A stretch of DNA of 64,000 bases from Ekhidna sp964289745 (GTDB lineage: Bacteria > Bacteroidota > Bacteroidia > Cytophagales > Cyclobacteriaceae), in the NCBI GenBank assembly GCA_964289745.1, contig CAXYMM010000001.1, positions 1,054,001 through 1,118,000 on the forward strand, read 5' to 3'. The position numbers and the translations under genes are program-made. This document shows, piece by piece, positions 54,287 through 63,788 of the stretch (position 1 is its first letter; every line of letters starts with the position of its first letter). The notes under the pieces are model-generated. The model was not told the DNA's origin. It saw only the letters and a list, made by a program, of their open reading frames with translations, and did not search any database.

Positions 54287-55428
54287 TTTTTAAATTTTGA
54301 ATCCTTCTTCTTGATTTTAACGCTCGATTGTCGATCATGCTTCTTTTGCTTCTTGCTCTTTGCATTGAATTTTCTGTCCATCGCATCTAGGTCTCTATTG
54401 ATTGTTGAAGTGAGTGCCTCTTTGACTGTCGATTTATCCTTGCCTAAGCTAAAGGGTCTTTTCCCTTTAGCATTCATCTGTAAAATACGGCTTACCCAAT
54501 CTGTAGATACAGAGTGCCAGTTGTGACCTTCATCATAGCTAAACCACATAATTTTACGGAAGATATCCGTTTTTTGAAGCGTGGCTTTTCCTTTTTGTGT
54601 AAGCATGGAATCACCAACTTCAGGGATGTCTTTTAATGCTTCGGTGTAGGTATCCAGCTCATAATTCAAACAGCATTTCAATCTTCCACACTGACCGGAA
54701 AGCTTGCTTGGGTTTAATGAAAGGTTTTGATACCGTGCTGCCGATGTGGATACATTTTTAAAATCTGTAAGCCAAGTAGAGCAGCAGAGCTCTCGACCAC
54801 AAACACCTAGCCCTCCAATTCTGCCAGCCTCCCTTCGAACACTTATCTGTCTCATTTCTATACGAATCCTGAATTCCCAAGCCAACAATTTGATTAGCTC
54901 TCGGAAGTCTACCCTGCCTCTTGCAGAATAATAAAAAACAGCTTTCGTACCATCAGCCTGAAACTCCACATCTGTTAGTTTCATTTCAAGCTTCATTTCT
55001 TGAATGATTCCCTTAGAGCGGTAGAAAACAGAATTCTCTCGATCTCTTGATTCATGCCACTTATTTAAATCTTGTCTTGATGCTATTCGATAAATACCCC
55101 TAATATCATTGTCATTTTTTACTCTCTTTTTAGCCATTTGAAGACGTACCAACTCGCCCTGAAGCGATACATAGCCAACGTTATGTCCATTTGGCACATC
55201 TACCACTACGGGATCTCCAGTTACAATTTCTAGGTCTTTTGTATTTCTAAAAAATCCTTTTCGACCATTTTTAAATCGACCTTCTATTATATCGAAGCGA
55301 TTGGCATAGGGAGTTTCCATATTCGAAAGCCAATCAAAAACGTTAAGTTTATTGCATCCTTCAGAGCTACAGTATCCATTATTTTCACACCCAGATGTTT
55401 TTCCTGTACCGCAATTTATGCAAGACAT
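54283..55428 (-). CDS. ricT: PSP1-domain (RicT-type) protein
   Basis: A 381-residue protein whose core is the PSP1 domain. The start has cysteine-rich MSCINCGTGKTSGCENNGYC and later GGLGVCGRELCCSTWL and CGRLKCCLNYE, which could bind an iron-sulfur cluster. The Bacillus homologue RicT works with RicA and RicF in RNA processing and development; that role in Bacteroidota is unproven. A lysine-rich tail follows. It is joined to gldH by 4 bp and is 28 bp after purD. Confidence 0.9.
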   Translation of the reverse strand: MSCINCGTGKTSGCENNGYCSSEGCNKLNVFDWLSNMETPYANRFDIIEGRFKNGRKGFFRNTKDLEIVTGDPVVVDVPNGHNVGYVSLQGELVRLQMAKKRVKNDNDIRGIYRIASRQDLNKWHESRDRENSVFYRSKGIIQEMKLEMKLTDVEFQADGTKAVFYYSARGRVDFRELIKLLAWEFRIRIEMRQISVRREAGRIGGLGVCGRELCCSTWLTDFKNVSTSAARYQNLSLNPSKLSGQCGRLKCCLNYELDTYTEALKDIPEVGDSMLTQKGKATLQKTDIFRKIMWFSYDEGHNWHSVSTDWVSRILQMNAKGKRPFSLGKDKSTVKEALTSTINRDLDAMDRKFNAKSKKQKKHDRQSSVKIKKKDSKFKK

Positions 55429-55456
55429 ATTTTCTACACTATTTGATAAAAATAAC

Positions 55457-56740
55457 TTATTGACTCATGGCTTTCAGGTCAAATCCAATATCCTTTCGGA
55501 AGTTTTTTCCTTCCCAGTTTACCTCCTTACCACCAATATAAGTTTTGCGTAATGCCTCTCCTAAATTCTTACCCAAGCCTGTCATTGCGATAACTCGACC
55601 TCCATTTGTAACCAGTTTTCCATTATTTATTTTAGTCCCTGCATGAAAAACCAGAAGGGATTTAGTCTCTCCAAGCGTGATTTCATGACCTTTTTCGTAA
55701 ATATCAGGATAGCCTTTACTTACATAAACGACCGTGGAGGCAGTAAAGTGCTCGAACTCAATATCCGTGTCAATAAGGTTTCCTTGTGCCGTGGCGACCA
55801 ATAACGCCAAGAAATCACTTTTAATTCGGGGCATTACAACTTCTGTTTCAGGATCTCCCATTCTAACGTTGTATTCGATCACGTAGGGTTCTCCGCCAAC
55901 ATTCATCAGTCCAAAGAAGATAAAACCACAGAAATCAATACCCTCTTTTTGTAGCCCTTCTATAGTAGGTCTGATTATCTTGTTATTGACTTTTTCTTTG
56001 AATGTCCTGTCTACAAATAGAACGGGAGAAACCGCTCCCATACCCCCAGTATTTGGTCCAGTATCCTGTTCTCCTATCCGTTTATAGTCTTTCGCTTCAG
56101 GCAGTATGCGATAGTTTTTTCCGTCTGTAAGTACGAAAAAAGAGACTTCTATCCCTTTTAAAAATTCTTCTAGTAGCACCTTCTCGCTTGCTTCGCCAAA
56201 CTTTCTGTCTTCAATTAATCCCCTTAATGATTTACGAGCCTCTCCCAGTTTTTCGGTAATAATTACCCCTTTTCCACCGGCTAGCCCATCTGCCTTTAAA
56301 ACAAAAGGAGGTTTCATCCGCTCCATATATTTAATGGTTTCTTTAAGGTTTTCTTTAGTTACTGTTCTTGACTTTCCTGTAGGAATATTATGCCGAAGCA
56401 TAAATTCTTTTGCGAACTCTTTGCTTCCCTCGAGCTGTGCGCCATGTGCTTTTGGTCCAATTATTTTTAGCCCTTTTATCGAATCTTCTTTCTCCAAAAA
56501 ATCCACCAACCCCCTTACCAAAGGCTCTTCAGGTCCTACAATTAACAATTCAATCTTGAACTCTTTTATAATAGAAACTATTTCGTTGAAATTGTTGATG
56601 TCCAGCGGCAAGTTTGTGGCCAAATTTCCTGTTCCGCCATTTCCTGGGGCCACAAAGATTTTGCCACATTTAGGGCTTTGTTTTATTTTCCATGCCAATG
56701 CGTGTTCGCGACCTCCAGAGCCGATGATTAGGATATTCAT
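55457..56740 (-). CDS. purD: Phosphoribosylamine-glycine ligase
   Basis: PurD joins glycine to phosphoribosylamine in purine synthesis. It starts MNILIIGSGGREHALAWK and has GPEEPLVRGLVDF, then FVLKADGLAGGKGVII of the ATP-grasp fold, TGPNTGGMGAVSP, and EYNVRMGDPETEVV near residue 290. ATG 56740 gives the family start; an ATG nine bases earlier is also possible. 427 residues. It is upstream of ricT and gldH in the same direction. Confidence 0.96.
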   Translation of the reverse strand: MNILIIGSGGREHALAWKIKQSPKCGKIFVAPGNGGTGNLATNLPLDINNFNEIVSIIKEFKIELLIVGPEEPLVRGLVDFLEKEDSIKGLKIIGPKAHGAQLEGSKEFAKEFMLRHNIPTGKSRTVTKENLKETIKYMERMKPPFVLKADGLAGGKGVIITEKLGEARKSLRGLIEDRKFGEASEKVLLEEFLKGIEVSFFVLTDGKNYRILPEAKDYKRIGEQDTGPNTGGMGAVSPVLFVDRTFKEKVNNKIIRPTIEGLQKEGIDFCGFIFFGLMNVGGEPYVIEYNVRMGDPETEVVMPRIKSDFLALLVATAQGNLIDTDIEFEHFTASTVVYVSKGYPDIYEKGHEITLGETKSLLVFHAGTKINNGKLVTNGGRVIAMTGLGKNLGEALRKTYIGGKEVNWEGKNFRKDIGFDLKAMSQ

Positions 56741-56796
56741 TTTAAGCATTTAAGGTGGAGAATAATTTCTGCTGTATTCTTCTTTTTTCAAAGGTC

Positions 56797-58980
56797 TTAG
56801 TGAGCATATTCCGACATGAACTTGACTCGCATCAGTCTTACTTCATCTTCAGAGTAATATTCTTTTAGTTCTTCCATTGCCAACGACATGGAATCAGATT
56901 CTGCATTTAAAAAATAATCATAAATATCATCCTGTCGTTCATCATCTAAAAGTTGGTCAATGTAGTAGTCGATGTTGAGTTTAGTGCCAGAGTAGCAGAT
57001 GTTCTCTATTTCTTCAATTACCTCCTCATAACTCATATTCTGCGCTTCAGCTATTTCCTCAAAGTCCATTTTCTGATCAATGTGTTGTATGATGTAAATC
57101 TTATTTTTCGACTTTAATCCAGAAGATTTGATCAACACATCTGAGGCGGTTATGATATTATTTTCTTTTGTGTATTGTTTAATCAAATCTAAAAATGGCT
57201 GACCAAACTTCCTAGCCTTACCCTCCCCAACTCCTATTATCTGCATAAGGTCATCCATGGTTACTGGATAGAGCATTGACATCTCCTCCATAGAAGGTTC
57301 GCTGAAAATAACGTATGGCGGAATATCCTCTTGGTCTGCGATTTCTTTTCTTAGTGCTTTGATCATTTCAAGAAGTACCTCATCATATTTCATAACATTT
57401 ATTGGTACTCTTTCGCTCTCCTCCTCTTCATTCAATTCATATTCGTGATCTTTGGAGAGCTTATATGGATACGGATTCTCGAGGAATTTTTTTCCTTTTT
57501 CTGAGACCAAGTATATGGCTGGGTTTTCCATATCTTTTCTTAAAAATTCATGAAGTAAGGTCTGGCGAATCATCGACTTCCAAAAAACATCATCTGTATT
57601 TATTTCCTTTCCTTTGCCAAATACATCTGTCTTATCATGCCCATAGCTTTTAATATATTGCGTAGTCTTGCCAACAATGAGTGCCGCAAGGTGATCAATG
57701 TCAAAACGTTCCTTGGTTTGAGTAGTGGCCTCGATTACAATTTTGATTATCTCTTTGCCTTCAAATTGTTCTTTCGGATTTGTACAATTGTCGCACTGAC
57801 CACAGTAGTCTTCCTCATATTGCTCCCCAAAATAATGAAGCAGTTGCTTTCTTCTACAAATGGACGATTCCGCATAGGAGGCAATCTCATCTAATAAAAA
57901 TCGTGCATTCTCTCGTTCGGTTACCGATTTGTCTTTATTAAACTTTTCGAGCTTAAGTATATCACTGTGAGAATACAGCATGAGGCAATGGCTATCAATG
58001 CCGTCTCTGCCAGCACGACCCGTCTCTTGGTAGTACCCCTCTATTGATTTTGGAGCATCATAATGGATAACGAAACGAACATCAGGCTTATCGATACCCA
58101 TTCCAAAAGCGATGGTGGCCACGATTACATCCACGTCTTCGTTCAAAAATGCATCTTGATTTTTCACTCGTTCTTTGGCCTCCATACCTGCATGATACGG
58201 TGCTACTCTTACGTTATTTACTTTCAAGAACTCAGCTATTTCATCTACCTTTTTTCTGCTTAAACAATAAATGATGCCAGAAGCTCTTTTTCGGTCTTTT
58301 ATGAATTTTATGAGTTGTTTCTTCGCATGCTTCTTTGGTTTTACTTCATAGTACAGGTTAGTGCGATTAAATGATGATTTAAATAGCTTTGCTCCATTCA
58401 ATGATAAATTTTTCTGAATGTCTAACTGAACCTTTGGCGTAGCTGTCGCCGTGAGCGCAATCACTGGAATCTCCCCTATCTGAGATATAATATCTTTAAT
58501 TCTTCGATATTCAGGACGAAAGTCATGCCCCCACTCCGAAATACAATGCGCCTCATCAATTGCGAGAAACGATATTTTCGACTCTTTAAGAAAAGTCATA
58601 TTCTCTTCCTTGCTCAGGGACTCGGGCGCCACATACAGGAGCTTTACAAGTCCACTTATAGTGTCCTTTTTAACTCGTTTGCTGTCAGATTTTTTTAATG
58701 TGGAATTGAGAAACTGAGCATTTACCCCTACTGCATTCATCTGATCTACCTGATTTTTCATTAAGGCTATAAGAGGGGAAATGATCAGAGCAGTTCCGTC
58801 TTGAACGATGGCTGGCAATTGATAGCAAAGCGACTTACCAGCACCTGTTGGCATAATGACAAACGTATTTTTCTTATCAAGGATATGATGAATAATGTCC
58901 TCTTGCTTGCCTCTGAATTGATCGTAGCCAAAAACACGCTTAAGACTATTCTTCAGGCTTGAATTTTGATTTTCTTTCAT
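56797..58980 (-). CDS. recQ: ATP-dependent DNA helicase RecQ
   Basis: RecQ unwinds DNA 3' to 5' in recombination and repair. Motif I is FVIMPTGAGKSLCYQLPA (about residues 38-55), motif II is LAIDEAHCISEWGHDFRPEY, and GYYQETGRAGRD is motif VI. The zinc site is in CRRKQLLHYFGE and YCGQCDNC, then an HRDC domain (about 550-620) and a helical tail. 727 residues, longer than E. coli RecQ (about 610) because of the C-terminal additions. Confidence 0.95.
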   Translation of the reverse strand: MKENQNSSLKNSLKRVFGYDQFRGKQEDIIHHILDKKNTFVIMPTGAGKSLCYQLPAIVQDGTALIISPLIALMKNQVDQMNAVGVNAQFLNSTLKKSDSKRVKKDTISGLVKLLYVAPESLSKEENMTFLKESKISFLAIDEAHCISEWGHDFRPEYRRIKDIISQIGEIPVIALTATATPKVQLDIQKNLSLNGAKLFKSSFNRTNLYYEVKPKKHAKKQLIKFIKDRKRASGIIYCLSRKKVDEIAEFLKVNNVRVAPYHAGMEAKERVKNQDAFLNEDVDVIVATIAFGMGIDKPDVRFVIHYDAPKSIEGYYQETGRAGRDGIDSHCLMLYSHSDILKLEKFNKDKSVTERENARFLLDEIASYAESSICRRKQLLHYFGEQYEEDYCGQCDNCTNPKEQFEGKEIIKIVIEATTQTKERFDIDHLAALIVGKTTQYIKSYGHDKTDVFGKGKEINTDDVFWKSMIRQTLLHEFLRKDMENPAIYLVSEKGKKFLENPYPYKLSKDHEYELNEEEESERVPINVMKYDEVLLEMIKALRKEIADQEDIPPYVIFSEPSMEEMSMLYPVTMDDLMQIIGVGEGKARKFGQPFLDLIKQYTKENNIITASDVLIKSSGLKSKNKIYIIQHIDQKMDFEEIAEAQNMSYEEVIEEIENICYSGTKLNIDYYIDQLLDDERQDDIYDYFLNAESDSMSLAMEELKEYYSEDEVRLMRVKFMSEYAH

Positions 58981-59105
58981 TACTAACTACTAGGGAATTA
59001 AATATAAGCTAATTAATACCAATGTGTCAGGCAAATAAAATAACAAAGACCTATCATTGCTTCAGCAATAAGTTTAGGGTAAATAGAAACATGCAAAATA
59101 GCCTT

Positions 59106-59113
59106 TAATTTTG
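59106..59113 (+). promoter_or_regulatory. Candidate -7 element for manC
   Basis: TAATTTTG matches the -7 consensus TAnnTTTG 11 bases before the manC ATG. No clear -33 element stands at the right spacing. Confidence 0.4.
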
Positions 59114-59124
59114 ATTAATTTCTT

Positions 59125-60201
59125 ATGAATATAAGCTTAAATATCATTATAATGGCTGGAGGAAGCGGCACGCGCTTTTGGCCATTCAGTAGAGATACCA
59201 AACCTAAGCAGTTTCTCGATGTATTGGGCACTGGGAGGACTCTCCTCCAAATGACGTTTGATCGGTTTAAGGAGATGACCATCTTAGATAAAATTTGGAT
59301 TGTCTCTAACGAAAAATACGGGGGATTGATTAGAGAACAACTCCCAGAAATTGGAGAACAACAGATCCTGTTAGAGCCAGAGAAAAGAAATACTGGACCA
59401 TGTATTGCGTATGCCTCTTACAAAATTTTAAAAAATGATCCCAATGCTGTTTTGGTGGTGAGCCCTTCTGATCATGTAATTTTCAAGGAAAAGGAATTTG
59501 AAGGTGTGATCGATATTGCGGTGAAAGAGGCCAGTAAAGAAGAGAAGTTGATCACCATCGGCATACAACCAAATAGACCAGAGACAGGGTATGGCTACAT
59601 TCAGTTTCTAAATGAAACGAAGGCTGAGGTAAAGAAAGTAAAGACGTTTACTGAAAAACCGGCGATAGAACTGGCAACAAAATTCTTGGAAAGCGGAGAT
59701 TTTTTGTGGAACTCAGGAATTTTTGTTTGGTCAATTAATTCTATCATCAAAGCTTTTGAAACGCACGATATGGAAACTGCCGCCCTATTTTCTAATGGTC
59801 TTCAACAGTATTATTCAAGCGAAGAAGAGGCATTCGTTGCCGAGGCCTACAGCCAATGTAAAAATATTTCAATTGACTATGCTTTGATGGAAAAGGCAGA
59901 CAATGTATTTGTTGTGCTTGGTGATTTTGGTTGGTCTGATTTGGGGTCGTGGAATGCTCTTCATAAAATTAGAGAGAAAGATAACCGCAATAATGTAATC
60001 GAAGCTACCGCATTAACGTACGATGCCAATGACAATTATATAAAAGCCCCTAAAGGCAAAGTAGTTGTAGCGCAAGGAGTAGAAGGCCTTCTGATTGCTG
60101 ATTTTGAAGATGTGCTGCTGGTTTGTAAAAAAGACGATTCATCCATTTTTAGGCAGTTTATCTACGATGTGAAAGAAAATTTTGGAGGTTCTTTTATTTA
60201 G
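59125..60201 (+). CDS. manC: Mannose-1-phosphate guanylyltransferase
   Basis: ManC makes GDP-mannose for surface polysaccharides. Family blocks are IIMAGGSGTRFWPFSRDTKPKQFL at the start, VVSPSDHVI, ITIGIQPNRPETGYGYIQF, FLWNSGIFVW and DYALMEKADNVFVVLGDFGWSDLGSW. 358 residues, so it is the nucleotidyltransferase only, without the isomerase domain fused in some bacteria. Its end overlaps the end of rlmB by 8 bp on the opposite strand. Confidence 0.95.
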   Translation: MNISLNIIIMAGGSGTRFWPFSRDTKPKQFLDVLGTGRTLLQMTFDRFKEMTILDKIWIVSNEKYGGLIREQLPEIGEQQILLEPEKRNTGPCIAYASYKILKNDPNAVLVVSPSDHVIFKEKEFEGVIDIAVKEASKEEKLITIGIQPNRPETGYGYIQFLNETKAEVKKVKTFTEKPAIELATKFLESGDFLWNSGIFVWSINSIIKAFETHDMETAALFSNGLQQYYSSEEEAFVAEAYSQCKNISIDYALMEKADNVFVVLGDFGWSDLGSWNALHKIREKDNRNNVIEATALTYDANDNYIKAPKGKVVVAQGVEGLLIADFEDVLLVCKKDDSSIFRQFIYDVKENFGGSFI

Positions 60202-60934
60202 TTCGTTGCCTTTGTGCTTCGTAAAAAACCATACCTGCCGCTACTGATACATTGAGCGAGGCTATTTTGCCATGCATTTCGATTTTACAAATGGCATCGG
60301 CTTGTTCTAACAATGCAGGGGCTATTCCTCTTTCTTCCGAACCCATTATAACGGCTGTCGGGCAGGTAAGGTCTTCCCTATGCAAAGGGTTTTTTATTTT
60401 CTCAGAACACGCAATTACTTTAATGCCAGACCGCTGGAGGAAAGAAACCGCTTCTTGCAAATTCTCTTCTCGGCATACTGGCACGTAGTTAAAGGCTCCT
60501 GCTGATGTTTTGACTGCATCTTCATTCACCTGAGCACCCCCTTTTACCGGGATAATAATGCCATCTACACCCAGACACTCCGAAGTACGAGCCAGCGCAC
60601 CAAAATTTCTTACATCGGTGATTTCATCTAGGATCAACAACAGGGGGGTGCGACCTTGCTCATAAAGGGTAGGAATAAGGTTCTCCATCGATTGATAATC
60701 GATAGGGGAAATTAATGCGACTACCCCTTGATGATTTTTTCGGGTGAGCTTGTTGATTCGCTCCACTGGCACCTTTGAGATGGGTATTTTTGTTCGATGA
60801 AGGGCGTCCATAAGTTCTTTATATAGGTTTCCTTTTAGTGTTTTTTGAATGAAAACACGCTCAAAATGCCCTCCTGCTTTTACCGACTCCATTACAGCTC
60901 GAAGACCGTAAATCAGATTTAATTTCCTATTCAT
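60194..60934 (-). CDS. rlmB: 23S rRNA (guanosine-2'-O)-methyltransferase, SpoU family
   Basis: RlmB methylates the 2'-O of a guanosine in 23S rRNA. It starts with a small substrate-binding domain (about residues 1-75) and then the knotted SpoU domain with LLILDEITDVRNFGALARTSECLGV, AVIMGSEERGIAPALLEQAD and IASLNVSVAAGMVFYE. 246 residues, normal length. It overlaps the GWxTD gene by 8 bp on the same strand, so the two are translationally coupled. Confidence 0.94.
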   Translation of the reverse strand: MNRKLNLIYGLRAVMESVKAGGHFERVFIQKTLKGNLYKELMDALHRTKIPISKVPVERINKLTRKNHQGVVALISPIDYQSMENLIPTLYEQGRTPLLLILDEITDVRNFGALARTSECLGVDGIIIPVKGGAQVNEDAVKTSAGAFNYVPVCREENLQEAVSFLQRSGIKVIACSEKIKNPLHREDLTCPTAVIMGSEERGIAPALLEQADAICKIEMHGKIASLNVSVAAGMVFYEAQRQRTK

Positions 60935-62066
60935 TGACTCCCCTTCTTATTTCCCTCACCTTTCTGAACCAGCTGTCTTCATAGCCTTTATCTCTTAGCA
61001 GTGAGTAGGTTCGAGGCGCAAAAAAGGTAGAAATTACGCTGAACTCAAAAACCTCACCAGCATCATAATGCCATTCCTCCATTCCATTTAGTCTGTAAAC
61101 TTTGTCAGGAGTGCCATATATGATAAGTAGCATGCCTCGATCCGTTTTCCACCCTGGTTTATAATCCGTAAATAAAATGTTAGCCTTCTTTACACTTTCG
61201 TAGTATTTCCGTATCTCATTTCTGGCTTTTGACCTAGTGTTAAAGTTGTTAATCCAGAAGGAATCAAAGTCTTTCTTCAAGTTTTTAGACTTTTTTATCG
61301 CTTTTTCCTCGATCTCACTGGTAATGTAAAGCATGGACTCGACCAATTCAGGTAATCTTCTATATTCAGGAAAGTAGGGCGGCACCTTTAGCATGGTCAC
61401 TCCTGAAGAAGCATTAGAATCACTTCTTACCGTGTAAAAAAATCCATCCTTAAATGAAATTTTAGCTGCCGTCAGAAATGTAGAATCCAGAGTAGCTCTT
61501 GGAGCTATCTGTTTCATGCTGGCCATTGGTGGATCTGCCCGATTAAAATCTTCCCGATACCGCATAAAGTATAACTTGGTTTCGTCGCTCCAACGATGAT
61601 CCGAAAGGTTAATGTAAGATTTTAAAATGGGCAGTCCGTCCGTATTGACAGGGAAAAAAGAGGGGAAAGAAATATTCCCAATTTTAGTGCCAATATCGTA
61701 GTAGTACTTCTGATCAAATCCTGCTATTCTTACGACAAGTAAATCCTCTTGCATTTTAGGAAAAAGAAGGTCTATAATTACCCCACTCGTATTGCCTCCA
61801 AGTGTATCTTGCCTAAGTGGCTCTACCTTCTCATGAGCTTTTGATTCATAATTTCGCTGATTGAAAAACACATATTTCCACTTGGCTACCGTATTTTCTT
61901 TAACCTGAAGTAAAATGTGAATACCTGCCTCATTTTGATATACCCGATGGGATATCTTAAGCGCTGCATTAACATCATATTGCCACGCCATATTAACCTT
62001 CGAAAGGTCGATAGCGTAGGAAAAAAAAATCGCACAAATTGCCAACAAAAATAGACGAACCCTCAT
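60927..62066 (-). CDS. GWxTD-domain protein
   Basis: An approximately 379-residue exported protein from ATG 62066 (MRVRLFLLAICAIFFSYA, a signal peptide). The C-terminal part carries the defining GWKTDRGMLLIIYGTPDKVYR, the GWxTD motif, then EEWHYDAGEVFEFSV. The family is restricted mostly to Bacteroidota and other Gram-negative groups and has no fixed function. A TTG at 62087 would add seven residues before the signal. It is divergent from the methyltransferase gene and linked to rlmB. Confidence 0.88.
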   Translation of the reverse strand: MRVRLFLLAICAIFFSYAIDLSKVNMAWQYDVNAALKISHRVYQNEAGIHILLQVKENTVAKWKYVFFNQRNYESKAHEKVEPLRQDTLGGNTSGVIIDLLFPKMQEDLLVVRIAGFDQKYYYDIGTKIGNISFPSFFPVNTDGLPILKSYINLSDHRWSDETKLYFMRYREDFNRADPPMASMKQIAPRATLDSTFLTAAKISFKDGFFYTVRSDSNASSGVTMLKVPPYFPEYRRLPELVESMLYITSEIEEKAIKKSKNLKKDFDSFWINNFNTRSKARNEIRKYYESVKKANILFTDYKPGWKTDRGMLLIIYGTPDKVYRLNGMEEWHYDAGEVFEFSVISTFFAPRTYSLLRDKGYEDSWFRKVREIRRGVNE

Positions 62067-62100
62067 CACAAACTTCAAATTAGCCAATCATTTCCTTTCT

Positions 62101-62910
62101 TTGAACCTTCTTGAAAAAATTGACATTGAACACACAAGTATGAGAGTATATACAACGGAGGTTGCATCGGCACAAATCCCATCCGATAATCCAATCCATC
62201 AGCGGCTTTTAAGTGCCTATCATCATGTTAAACCTTATATTAAAGGTAAATTGCTGGAGCTTGGTTGTGGAGAGGGAAGAGGCGTAGAAATTATAGCTCC
62301 TCTCGCAGAAAGCTACCTAGGGATAGATAAAATACAGGGTATTATTCAGCGGCTGAAAATGCAATATCCAGACTACCAGTTTCAAAGCGGAACCTTTCCG
62401 CCCTTTCCTTTCGAAGACAATCATTTTGATACCATCGTTTCTTTTCATGTAATTGAGCATATTAAAAAGGACGAAGAATTTATAAAAGAGGTATTTCGAG
62501 TGCTTAAACCGGGGGGCACCGCACTTATCACCACACCCAACCACTTGATGACGCTTTCACGAAATCCTTGGCATATTAGGGAATACACGGGAAAACAGTT
62601 GACTGAAATAGCACTCAAGTACTTTCCCAATGTTGAAATGAAAGGAATTGCTGGAAATGATAAGGTGATGGAATATCATGAGCAAAACAGACGATCTGTG
62701 AACAAGATCATGAAATACGACATTCTAAATCTCCAATATCGATTACCCGCATCCCTACTAACCAAACCGTATGAACTATTGAATCGAATGAATCGTAAAA
62801 AACTTAAATTCGATGATGATGAGTTAGTACGATCCATAAAATGGCAAGATTTTGAACTAAAAGAGCTAGATGATAAAAATTTAGATCTTTTCTGTGTGCT
62901 AAAGAAATAA
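62101..62910 (+). CDS. SAM-dependent methyltransferase, class I
   Basis: A 269-residue small-molecule or protein methyltransferase. The SAM-binding motif I is LLELGCGEGRGVEII (about residues 57-71), YLGIDKIQGII follows, then FPFEDNHFDTIVSFHVIEHI and VLKPGGTALITTPNH. This is the Methyltransf_11/25 layout, whose substrate cannot be read from sequence. The TTG at 62101 is used because no ATG precedes motif I in this frame except at 62140. The NlpC/P60 gene follows by 11 bp. Confidence 0.86.
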   Translation: MNLLEKIDIEHTSMRVYTTEVASAQIPSDNPIHQRLLSAYHHVKPYIKGKLLELGCGEGRGVEIIAPLAESYLGIDKIQGIIQRLKMQYPDYQFQSGTFPPFPFEDNHFDTIVSFHVIEHIKKDEEFIKEVFRVLKPGGTALITTPNHLMTLSRNPWHIREYTGKQLTEIALKYFPNVEMKGIAGNDKVMEYHEQNRRSVNKIMKYDILNLQYRLPASLLTKPYELLNRMNRKKLKFDDDELVRSIKWQDFELKELDDKNLDLFCVLKK

Positions 62911-62921
62911 TCGAAACTAGA

Positions 62922-63398
62922 ATGAAAATTAGATACTTGTTCTTTTCTCTTTTAATAATAGGGATTAGTTCGCCTGCCCTCAGTCAAAAGCAAAAGCAGC
63001 GTCGAAATAATTCGATCGAAGCAGTGATTGCGGTAGGTAAATCTTACATCGGAACCCCTTATAAATGGGGCGGAAATTCAAAAAGCGGTATAGATTGCTC
63101 TGGGTTAATTCAAAAATCCTATCAAAAAATTAATATAAAACTTCCCAGAACAGCCAAAGAACAATCCAAAATTGGAAAGAAAAAAGGATGGAAAGGCTTG
63201 AGAAAAGGCGACTTGGTTTACTTCCAGTTTAAAGAGAAAGGAAAAGGTAAGTGGTATCATAGCGGGATGATTTCCTATGTTAGTGCAAACAAAATTCTAT
63301 TTATTCATGCGTCCTCTTCCAAAGGCGTAGTGGAATCCAACCTAATGGCCAACTATTATAAAGACAATGTGAAAATGTTTCGAAGGGTGATTCAGTAA
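62922..63398 (+). CDS. NlpC/P60 family peptidoglycan hydrolase
   Basis: A 158-residue secreted cell-wall peptidase. A signal peptide (MKIRYLFFSLLIIGISSPA) is followed by YIGTPYKWGGNSKSGIDCSG, where the Cys is catalytic, then YHSGMISYV and FIHASSSKGV, which carry the His and third catalytic positions. It cuts stem peptides of peptidoglycan. It lies 11 bp after the methyltransferase gene. Confidence 0.93.
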   Translation: MKIRYLFFSLLIIGISSPALSQKQKQRRNNSIEAVIAVGKSYIGTPYKWGGNSKSGIDCSGLIQKSYQKINIKLPRTAKEQSKIGKKKGWKGLRKGDLVYFQFKEKGKGKWYHSGMISYVSANKILFIHASSSKGVVESNLMANYYKDNVKMFRRVIQ

Positions 63399-63457
63399 TG
63401 TCTCACACAAACGTTCTGAAAAAATTATTCTTTCCTGCTAAAGTAGAATCTCAGAAG

Positions 63458-63531
63458 TGGAGCTAGCCGGATTCGAACCGGCGACCTCTACACTGCCAGT
63501 GTAGCGCTCTAGCCAACTGAGCTATAGCCCC
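63458..63531 (-). tRNA. tRNA-Ala (GGC)
   Basis: Read on the minus strand a 74-base tRNA folds fully: acceptor stem GGGGCTA with TAGCTCC, including the G3-U70 pair that identifies alanine tRNAs, D arm, anticodon loop CTGGCAG with anticodon GGC, and T arm with TTCGAAT. No CCA is encoded. Confidence 0.97.
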
Positions 63532-63554
63532 ATAAGGAGCGCAAATATATTTTT

Positions 63555-63755
63555 TTTAACGAACACGGTCTTTATTTCTTCGGGGACTCGACTTAATTTT
63601 TGTCTCTCTCTTTCAAAAAAACCATTCGACCTCACTTTGGCAATCATTTCTTCTTCTTTTAAGATTCGTACAATACGCTCAGAAAAAGGCTCTCTCATCT
63701 CTTCAACATACGTTTCAATATAAATTTTATCTCCGAGAAAGCTTGCTTCAGATAT
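63555..63755 (-). pseudogene. YbgC/4-hydroxybenzoyl-CoA-type thioesterase, C-terminal remnant
   Basis: A minus-strand frame without start codon reads FLGDKIYIETYVEEMREPFS, ERIVRILKEEEMIAKVRS and QKLSRVPEEIKT, the usual C-terminal half of a hotdog acyl-CoA thioesterase (including GDKIYIET and the closing IPEEI). A TGA lies just upstream and no N-terminal half is found. It sits between the PfkB-family gene and the tRNA. Confidence 0.45.
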
Positions 63756-63788
63756 TCAATCTAATGCCTTCTTACCATCCAAAATGAG

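Noticed and set aside
56334..56753. 139-codon plus-strand ORF over purD
   Set aside because: It is the antisense shadow of the well-supported purD gene.
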